Shown: piece after piece, positions 1-5,001 of the stretch | Layout: each line of letters starts with the position of its first letter | How positions within the stretch are numbered: the first letter of the stretch is position 1 | Assembly (NCBI GenBank): GCA_030616165.1 | Contig: JAUWXV010000201.1 | Location: 1-6,855 of the forward strand | Source of the DNA: a bacterium | Lineage (GTDB): Bacteria; SM23-31; JAUVVT01 | Direction of reading: 5' to 3' | Length of the DNA stretch: 6,855 nt | The notes under the pieces: model-generated | Database searches by the model: none | Seen by the model: only the letters and a program-made list of their open reading frames with translations | What the model was told of the DNA's origin: nothing | Position numbers and translations under genes: made by a program

Positions 1-39
1 GTTTGAGTAAAGTGCATTACTATATTATTTCTTATGAAA

Positions 40-58
40 AATTGCATTGATAGCAATT
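40..58. repeat. Small stem-loop upstream of the first gene
   Basis: Two 6-base arms, AATTGC (40-45) and GCAATT (53-58), are perfect reverse complements around a 7-base loop. The stem is short and no clear T-run follows, so it could be a weak terminator of a gene outside the window, a regulatory hairpin in the leader of the first gene, or chance. Confidence 0.25.
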
Positions 59-86
59 CTTGTGTATTAGTAAAAACGGAAAAATT

Positions 87-356
87 ATGAATTATTCGGA
101 TACAGATAAATTAATCATAATATTTATTTCGATAGCTGGAATATCACTTCTGTGCTTTTTTTATCTTCTTATAAGGGTGCGGTTTTTAATAAAGAAGACA
201 TTAAAAAATATGAATGAAATAACTTATAAGTTAAACTTTATCGAAAAAAACAAACAGCGTATTCCAAATGCCGAAAAAATATCTAAAAAATTAAAAGAGA
301 TATCTGAGGGATTGAAAAAATTAAACGACAGGATTAAAAAAATAAGAAACCTATAA
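87..356 (+). CDS. Small single-helix membrane protein with lysine-rich helical tail
   Basis: This 89-residue protein is not one I recognise. After a short polar N-terminus, one hydrophobic segment (about residues 8-31) is followed at once by basic residues (RVRFLIKK). The rest, to the C-terminus, is very Lys/Glu-rich with heptad-like hydrophobic spacing, as expected of a long amphipathic helix or short coiled coil. By the positive-inside rule the tail should be cytoplasmic. I chose ATG at 87 over the in-frame TTG at 60, because the nine extra residues are polar and the TTG has no ribosome site; the ATG itself has only a weak GGA upstream. The stop lies 18 bases before the rhomboid start, so the two are probably co-transcribed. 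The layout resembles small DUF948-type membrane/coiled-coil proteins, but there is too little sequence to assign a family. The gene is likely real; its function is unknown. Confidence 0.6.
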   Translation: MNYSDTDKLIIIFISIAGISLLCFFYLLIRVRFLIKKTLKNMNEITYKLNFIEKNKQRIPNAEKISKKLKEISEGLKKLNDRIKKIRNL

Positions 357-374
357 CAAAAAGATTTTTTAAAA

Positions 375-1205
375 ATGTATAAGGAATATGAAAGTTATGA
401 GATAGGGATGCACAGGGTGATTACACCAGTTGTAAAAAAACTAATAATAGCAAACATTGCAGTATTTGTTGTCCAAATTCTATTTTCAAGAGTGTTTCAT
501 ATTTATTTGAGTCCCTATTTAGGTCTTGTACCGAAATACGTATATACAAGATTTGCTGTATGGCAGATTTTCAGTTATCTTTTTTTGCACGGGAGTTTTT
601 TTCACATACTTATTAATATGTTTGTTCTCTGGATGTTTGGAAGCGAACTTGAGAGGTACTGGGGTTCGAGGGAATTTCTATTTTATTATTTTATTACGGG
701 AGTCGGCGCTGGTATATTCAGCATAATAGCCGATTTAAATTCTACTATCCCGATAATAGGAGCATCAGGGGCAATTTACGGGGTTCTTACTGCTTTTGGA
801 ATGATTTTCCCGAATCGATTAATATACATCTATTTTATTATACCGATTAGGGCAAAGTATTTTGTTATAATTATTGGAATAATCACATTTTTATCAGCAT
901 TTTCGTCATCCGCCACGGGAATTGCACACTTTGCTCATCTTGGAGGGATGGTTATTGGTTTTATTTATTTGAAAAAAAATATCCGTTTAAAATATATTAT
1001 AGAAAGATGGAAACGCTTCAGATTTAATAGAAGGTTAAGAATTATCAGATATAAACAGAAGAAGATTAAAGATTCCAAAGAACAGATTGATATGATTCTT
1101 GATAAGATAAATGAAGTAGGTTATGAAAATCTGACTGAAGAAGAGAAAAAAATTCTATATAGGGCGAGTATTTATCTTTCAAAGGAGGAGGGAAAGAAAA
1201 ATTAA
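375..1205 (+). CDS. Rhomboid family intramembrane serine protease
   Basis: This 276-residue polytopic protein cleaves transmembrane helices inside the membrane using a Ser-His dyad. The family's key motifs are all present. HILIN (His77, Asn81) matches the HxxxN oxyanion-hole motif. GASGAIYG carries the nucleophile Ser131. AHLGGMVIG supplies the catalytic His188. About six hydrophobic segments (from residue 22 to 199) match the core six-helix fold, and the loop after the first helix has the usual hydrophobic-aromatic run. After helix six comes a basic linker (about 200-235), then a soluble helical tail with ILDKI...GYENLTEEEKKILYRAS (about 241-265). I recall this tail from Bacteroidetes-type rhomboids (DUF6576-like). 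The ATG at 375 has no good SD; Met12 (408) is an alternative start. The stop TAA at 1203-1205 overlaps the proposed start of the next gene. Substrates are unknown; the neighbouring membrane and envelope proteins are only candidates. Confidence 0.93.
   Translation: MYKEYESYEIGMHRVITPVVKKLIIANIAVFVVQILFSRVFHIYLSPYLGLVPKYVYTRFAVWQIFSYLFLHGSFFHILINMFVLWMFGSELERYWGSREFLFYYFITGVGAGIFSIIADLNSTIPIIGASGAIYGVLTAFGMIFPNRLIYIYFIIPIRAKYFVIIIGIITFLSAFSSSATGIAHFAHLGGMVIGFIYLKKNIRLKYIIERWKRFRFNRRLRIIRYKQKKIKDSKEQIDMILDKINEVGYENLTEEEKKILYRASIYLSKEEGKKN
1181..1192 (+). promoter_or_regulatory. Strong Shine-Dalgarno for the gene starting at ATT 1201
   Basis: The purine run AAAGGAGGAGGG holds AGGAGG (1183-1188) and GGAGGG (1187-1192). 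The second ends 8 bases before the ATT at 1201, an ideal spacing. It lies inside the rhomboid's last codons (Lys-Glu-Glu-Gly), so coding constraint may explain part of it. It is nevertheless one of only two strong SD sequences ahead of a start in this window, and it supports initiation at 1201. Confidence 0.6.
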
Positions 1206-1812
1206 GTATAAAGTATTATTTCTTGTTATCTCGATTTTATTATTTATAGGAGACGGGAGTTTTGCATTCCTGAATTTGCGCTTCAATAATTTTAACATTG
1301 CTGTCGGAACTAACTGTATAATGCACGATATTATTTACCCTGAAGTAAAGGGATACTCTAATACAAAACTTAAGAATGCTTTTTTAATCGATATGCGGTT
1401 TGATTTTCGGACTCTTAAAGGTCTTCGGTTTTCGCCCAATATTGAATGGTGGAGCTGGGGCGAATTTCCAAAACAAGGAACTGTTGGTGTTGAGAATTCT
1501 ATATCTTGTCTTGATTTGAACTTTGATATCAATTATTTTATTTTTCAAAAGAAAGTATTCCATCCGTATATCGGCACAGGAATTTGCTTTCATATTACAT
1601 TTACTGAATCAGATTTCCCGGGAGAAATGTTTAAAGAAGTTCCGATTGTGGTTAGAGAAATTACAGAAAGACAATTTAATCCAGGAATTAACTTTATTGC
1701 TGGTTCAGATATTTATATTGGTGAGAATATTACCCTCTTTAGCGAATTTAGATACGAATATATTAATAAGTTTAATCAAATAAAATTTTTAATAGGCATT
1801 AGTACCTTTTGA
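1201..1812 (+). CDS. Putative outer-membrane beta-barrel protein, apparent ATT start
   Basis: The 203-residue product looks like a small outer-membrane barrel: alternating polar/hydrophobic strands, many aromatic residues, turns with Gly/Asn/Asp, and a terminal Phe as in many barrel proteins. I cannot name a family. The start is the odd point. The first conventional start in frame is TTG at 1276 and the first ATG is at 1321. Yet codons from 1201 encode a textbook signal peptide: two Lys within the first four residues, a hydrophobic core VLFLVISILLFI, then a GDGSFA cleavage site, with the mature protein beginning near FLNLRF. The codon in the start position is ATT, well spaced from a strong SD. 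Upstream in frame there is only a CTG (1135) before a TGA (1132-1134). The gene therefore uses a rare ATT start, has a mutated start, or contains a sequence error. It overlaps the rhomboid stop by five bases and is probably translationally coupled to it. Confidence 0.75.
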   Translation: MKYKVLFLVISILLFIGDGSFAFLNLRFNNFNIAVGTNCIMHDIIYPEVKGYSNTKLKNAFLIDMRFDFRTLKGLRFSPNIEWWSWGEFPKQGTVGVENSISCLDLNFDINYFIFQKKVFHPYIGTGICFHITFTESDFPGEMFKEVPIVVREITERQFNPGINFIAGSDIYIGENITLFSEFRYEYINKFNQIKFLIGISTF

Positions 1813-1886
1813 ATGTTATGATAAAACTTTTTTAAATATTTTAAAAATACTTATTTTAAACTTGTAATTTTAATAAAAATAATTAA

Positions 1887-2699
1887 ATGCAATGGCAATC
1901 TAATTGTGTAGCTTGTAATACCAAATTGGATAATCCAATTATATCAAATGTAGGAATACTTTGTAGAGAATGTTCAAGGCAAGGCTTATTTAGAAAAAGA
2001 TTAATAATTACTGGTATTACAAGAATGAAAGATGATAGGGTATGTGTTAGTGGAATAGATCCAGAAACTTGGAGATTTGTTAGACCAGTTTATCCTATCG
2101 GAGGATATCTAACAAGAGATTTCATCATGATTGGAACAAGAAGGTCTGTTATACATTTTGACGTTGTTGAAATGGAATTTACAAATTATAAGCCAGATCA
2201 AATACATCATACTGAAGATTGGCTTATAAACGAACGATTTACACCTAAATATATAGGCCATTACAAAGAGGAAAATATAATAAAAATCTTAAGATATATG
2301 GCAGTTTCAAATTTAGAAGAAGCAATTGTTGCTCAAGATAGTTCTTTATTTATTGTAGATGTAAAAAGAATGACGCGTATTTGGCATGAGCATTATGAAA
2401 AGTTTAAAGTTCGTATTAATTTCGAGGATAAAAGTGGTAATTTATTTGAAGGAATACCAGCAACTGATTTACTACTTTTAGCGAAAGTTAGATGGTGTGT
2501 AGAAAAAAAAAGAATAAACTATGCACAAGAAATGGTTCGTAAGTTTAATGGTAATCAACATAAATATATTAGAATTAGTTTAACTCGATTATTTCGATGT
2601 CAATATTGGAAGCAAGTAACAGGGCTAATAACAGTACCAGATTTCTTTGATGGTGAGTCTTTTGCAGATTATGAAAGACGTTTAGGAGGACCAGCATGA
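1887..2699 (+). CDS. Zinc-ribbon dual-OB domain protein
   Basis: This 270-residue soluble protein is the first gene of a three-gene cassette. It opens with a four-cysteine zinc ribbon (CVAC at 7-10, CREC at 26-29). Next comes a segment with RVCVSGIDPETWRFVRPV (about 51-68), a pattern I associate with the dual-OB family often found beside DUF488 genes. Other matching landmarks are HHTEDW (107-112), GIPATD (189-194) and a C-terminal RLFRCQYWKQVTGL (about 234-247). OB folds usually bind nucleic acids or nucleotides, so a sensing or substrate-binding role is an inference. No catalytic motif is visible and no signal peptide or membrane segment is present, so it should be cytoplasmic. The ATG at 1887 has no SD, only an AT-rich leader. 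The stop overlaps the next start (ATGA at 2696). Base composition is low in GC. The family call rests on memory of motifs, not on a search. Confidence 0.75.
   Translation: MQWQSNCVACNTKLDNPIISNVGILCRECSRQGLFRKRLIITGITRMKDDRVCVSGIDPETWRFVRPVYPIGGYLTRDFIMIGTRRSVIHFDVVEMEFTNYKPDQIHHTEDWLINERFTPKYIGHYKEENIIKILRYMAVSNLEEAIVAQDSSLFIVDVKRMTRIWHEHYEKFKVRINFEDKSGNLFEGIPATDLLLLAKVRWCVEKKRINYAQEMVRKFNGNQHKYIRISLTRLFRCQYWKQVTGLITVPDFFDGESFADYERRLGGPA
2684..2689 (+). promoter_or_regulatory. Perfect SD for the first DUF488 gene
   Basis: AGGAGG lies 6 bases before the ATG at 2696, within the last codons of the dual-OB gene. Together with the ATGA stop/start overlap, it indicates deliberate translational coupling, so the two proteins are probably made in a fixed ratio. 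Confidence 0.75.
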
Positions 2700-3178
2700 T
2701 TTATACAATTGGACATAGCAATCATACAATACATTACTTTATTGAAATTATAAAAGAATTTGGAATAGATACTATTGTTGAGTTACGCTCAGTACCTAAA
2801 AGTAAATATTTAAAACATTTTAATAAACCCAATTTGATAAATGAACTTAGTAAACATAATATTAAATATATTGATATGAGTAAATACCTTGGTGGACGAC
2901 CAGAAGATAAATCAGTTTTAAACATAGATAAAAAAATTGAATTAAATAAGATTGAGAGTAACAATTGGTATCAGGAAGCTATTGATAGATTAGTAAATAT
3001 TTCCAAAAAATCAAGAATAGCAATTATGTGTAGTGAAGAAGACCCAGCAAACTGTCATAGAGGATACATTATATCACATACTCTCTTAAATAGAGGTGAA
3101 GAAATTATACACATACGAGGGAATAAAATTCAAGAAAAGTCAAAATTTTATCACAGACAAATGGGGATAGAATTTTAA
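2696..3178 (+). CDS. DUF488 family protein, first copy
   Basis: This 160-residue cytoplasmic protein has the family's landmarks in order: TIGHSN at 4-9, then VELRSVPKSK (28-37) in the usual DVRxxPxS position, HFNK (41-44), YLGGRP (64-69), CSEE (112-115) and CHR (120-122). The acidic-Arg, Cys-x-Glu and Cys-His-Arg residues look like a conserved functional site, but I know of no firmly established activity for DUF488. One departure is Glu29 where most members have Asp. The gene overlaps the dual-OB gene by four bases at its start and its TAA shares one base with the next ATG (3178), so all three are one translational unit. It differs strongly from the second DUF488 gene, so they are not a recent duplication. 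Confidence 0.88.
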   Translation: MIYTIGHSNHTIHYFIEIIKEFGIDTIVELRSVPKSKYLKHFNKPNLINELSKHNIKYIDMSKYLGGRPEDKSVLNIDKKIELNKIESNNWYQEAIDRLVNISKKSRIAIMCSEEDPANCHRGYIISHTLLNRGEEIIHIRGNKIQEKSKFYHRQMGIEF

Positions 3179-3660
3179 TGATTAATATTTTTACAATTGG
3201 GGTATATGGTTATACAGAAAATGATTTTTTTCAAAAATTGATTAATTCAAAAATCGATACATTTTGTGATATTAGAAGAAGACGTGGTGTAAGAGGATCA
3301 AAGTACTCTTTTGTTAATAGTAAAAAATTACAAATGAAATTGGCAAAATTAGGAATAAATTATGTTCATTACATTGAGTTAGCTCCGAGCAACGAGGTTA
3401 GAGAAAAGCAAAAAGAGTTTGATAAATACCAAGGAGTTCAAAAAAGGAAAAGAATTGGACTGAACCAAGCGTTTGTTGAAGCCTATAAAAAGCAGAATTT
3501 AATTACTTTTGATCCTGACCATTTTTTAAGTTTTTTGGGTTCAAATGCAAAAAATGTAGCATTATTTTGTATTGAAAAAGAACCAAATGCATGCCATAGA
3601 TCATTAGTCGTTGAATATTTGCAAAAAATTTTGAAAGATTTAAAAGTTGTTCATTTATAA
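3178..3660 (+). CDS. DUF488 family protein, second divergent copy
   Basis: Also 160 residues and soluble, this is a DUF488 protein of a different subtype. It has TIGVYG (6-11) in place of TIGHS, an unbroken basic run CDIRRRRGVRGSKYSF (30-45) containing the Asp-Ile-Arg motif, a LAPS segment (68-71), CIEKEP (131-136) and ACHRSL (138-143). The arginine-rich loop beside the predicted functional Asp suggests binding to a nucleic acid or other polyanion, which is inference. It begins at the last base of the preceding stop codon; the purine-rich GGGGATAG upstream may act as its ribosome site. Pairing of two unlike members in one operon fits a heterodimer or division of labour. It is the last gene of the cassette; non-coding DNA follows. 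Confidence 0.87.
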   Translation: MINIFTIGVYGYTENDFFQKLINSKIDTFCDIRRRRGVRGSKYSFVNSKKLQMKLAKLGINYVHYIELAPSNEVREKQKEFDKYQGVQKRKRIGLNQAFVEAYKKQNLITFDPDHFLSFLGSNAKNVALFCIEKEPNACHRSLVVEYLQKILKDLKVVHL

Positions 3661-3695
3661 TATTATGGCTAAAAATAAAAAGATTATAGTATATT

Positions 3696-3710
3696 TTCTT
3701 TAATAAAGAA
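3696..3710. repeat. AT-rich hairpin after the DUF488 cassette
   Basis: TTCTTT (3696-3701) and AAAGAA (3705-3710) form a 6-bp stem around a 3-base loop, with further imperfect AT pairing outside. It lies 36 bases after the cassette's last stop. It has almost no GC and no following T-run, so a role as a terminator is only possible. Confidence 0.25.
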
Positions 3711-3753
3711 TATATTAAAAGAAAAATTTTATCTTACTGTTCCGAATAAACCG

Positions 3754-3781
3754 GTAGGACAGACATTCTTGTCTGTCCTGC
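3754..3781. repeat. Inverted repeat, dispersed REP/MITE-like element
   Basis: AGGACAGACA (3756-3765) and TGTCTGTCCT (3770-3779) are perfect 10-base complements around a TTCT loop. One G-T and one further G-C pair extend the stem to 12 bp. It is clearly richer in GC than its surroundings and sits between the DUF488 cassette and the lipoprotein gene. Palindromes of this wording (GGACAGACATTCTTGTCTGTCC and variants) are, as I recall, dispersed in many copies in some candidate-phylum genomes. No T-run follows, so it is not a standard intrinsic terminator, though it could still block or stabilise transcripts. No second copy lies in this window. Confidence 0.75.
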
Positions 3782-3813
3782 TTATTATTTACCATTACTT
3801 GGATTTTTTTAAG

Positions 3814-5001
3814 ATGAATTCTAATTGTTATTCTAAATATATTTATGTGATAAAATACTGTATTTTATTATTAACATTATTATTCGCTGTAAAATGTTCG
3901 GAAAATGATATAACATCAAATGATTCATATCCGCCCCTTTCCTTTTTTAAAGAAGCAGTTGTTCCGGATACACTTTATACTGTCACATCTGAAGATTTTC
4001 TGGTACAGGTCAAAACGGAAAAGAGCCTTTATAGTAATATAACTTATATTCTAATGAAGGCTTTTGATACTTCTTATGAATTACCCTCCTCAATAGATAC
4101 ACTCCACGACAATGCATACTTCGGAGACATCGTTCCTGGGGATGGGATATTCTCTCGTATAATAAATTCAGCACAAATAAAATCTAATACTGAAGAATGT
4201 ATTCTTGAATTTTCCACTCCGTTAGTTAATGAGATATTTCTTGATACAATTCTTTTTATAGAAGGGGAAAAAAATTTACCCCCTGTTATATCAAACCTGA
4301 TTCTTCCTAACACGGTATCTCTTGATAGCTCTGAATTGAAATTTTATATATTTTTGGATGTTATTGACCCCCAGGGTAAAGATGATATAAAAGAGGTAAA
4401 AGGCAAAGTCTATTATCCTTATTTTTCTGTTCCAAGCCTTGTTATAACCCTGAAACATTATGGAATACCTCCCGAGATAATTAAGGGGGAGAATAATTAT
4501 GTTTACATATTTCAGACGAATGATATGGCAAAAATGGGCACTGGGGAATATTCGATTCTATTTTATGCTCAGGATAATAAAGGAAACTTGAGCAACTCGT
4601 TAGTCGGTTCCATATATTTCTATTCTGATATTGAGAACCTTCCACCGGTGATTGAGTATGTTAATGCTCCCGATACTATTGAGACCACAACAGAAACCAT
4701 TCTTCTTGAGGCAATGGTTACAGATGTAAATGGAATAGGTGATATAGAAATTGTTTACTTTGATTCTTATCTGCCCGATGGGAATCCGGCAGAAGGAAAT
4801 CCATTTTATATGTATGATGATGGCAGTGAACTATCGTTACCGTGGGGTAACTCCGGAGATAAAATTAAAGGTGATGGAATTTATTCATGTGAAGTTACAG
4901 CCGATAATCCTGTCAAAGGAAATTATCTTTTTAGATTTTACGCTGTTGATAAAGTTCAAAATAAAAGTGAGCCTGTCGAACATACTATTGTTATAAGATG
5001 A
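3814..5001 (+). CDS. Putative lipoprotein with Ig-like domains
   Basis: From the ATG at 3814 the protein is 395 residues. Its N-terminus has a hydrophobic core (YCILLLTLLFAVK) ending at Cys28, followed by polar SEND, like a lipoprotein signal, although the residues before the Cys (AVK) are a loose lipobox. The rest is beta-rich. A first domain has PGDGIFS (108-114); a second begins at NLPPVIS (154-160) and a third at NLPPVIE (275-281), which ends with KGDGIYS (352-358) and an AVDKVQN...EPVEHTIVIR finish. The NLPPV linkers and GDGI(F/Y)S turns mark repeated Ig-like modules of the kind annotated as 'choice-of-anchor X'; two may be that type with another between. The frame is open back to a TTG inside the inverted repeat, which is not a credible start. 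GTG at 3847 would give a tighter lipoprotein signal and is a real alternative. The stop overlaps the next ATG by four bases. Expected location is the outer membrane or cell surface; a ligand cannot be inferred. Confidence 0.75.
   Translation: MNSNCYSKYIYVIKYCILLLTLLFAVKCSENDITSNDSYPPLSFFKEAVVPDTLYTVTSEDFLVQVKTEKSLYSNITYILMKAFDTSYELPSSIDTLHDNAYFGDIVPGDGIFSRIINSAQIKSNTEECILEFSTPLVNEIFLDTILFIEGEKNLPPVISNLILPNTVSLDSSELKFYIFLDVIDPQGKDDIKEVKGKVYYPYFSVPSLVITLKHYGIPPEIIKGENNYVYIFQTNDMAKMGTGEYSILFYAQDNKGNLSNSLVGSIYFYSDIENLPPVIEYVNAPDTIETTTETILLEAMVTDVNGIGDIEIVYFDSYLPDGNPAEGNPFYMYDDGSELSLPWGNSGDKIKGDGIYSCEVTADNPVKGNYLFRFYAVDKVQNKSEPVEHTIVIR

Noticed and set aside
3-50. Open frame from the window start to TGA at 48-50, as the tail of an upstream gene
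   Set aside because: Only 15 codons without a recognisable motif; the other two frames stop within the first 10 bases, so any of the three could be the true end.
1-59. Promoter (TTGAGT at 3-8 with TATTAT at 23-28)
   Set aside because: The spacing is 14 bases, too short for a standard sigma-70-type promoter, and such AT-rich matches arise often by chance.
375-1205. Rhomboid as a rhombosortase acting on GlyGly-tagged proteins
   Set aside because: No protein here ends in a GlyGly motif followed by a helix and basic residues, and the rhomboid has the ordinary motifs plus a soluble tail.
1384-1593. Minus-strand open frames opposite the barrel, DUF488, lipoprotein and propeller genes
   Set aside because: They are short, lack known motifs or ribosome sites, and lie fully opposite well-supported genes.
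1829-1847. Perfect 8-bp stem (TTTTTAAA / TTTAAAAA, loop TAT) after the barrel gene, as terminator
   Set aside because: It consists only of A and T in DNA that is almost all A/T, would be very unstable, and lacks a defined T-run after it.
3754-3781. Palindrome as a CRISPR repeat or intrinsic terminator
   Set aside because: There is a single copy with no spacers and no cas gene, and no T-run follows the stem.
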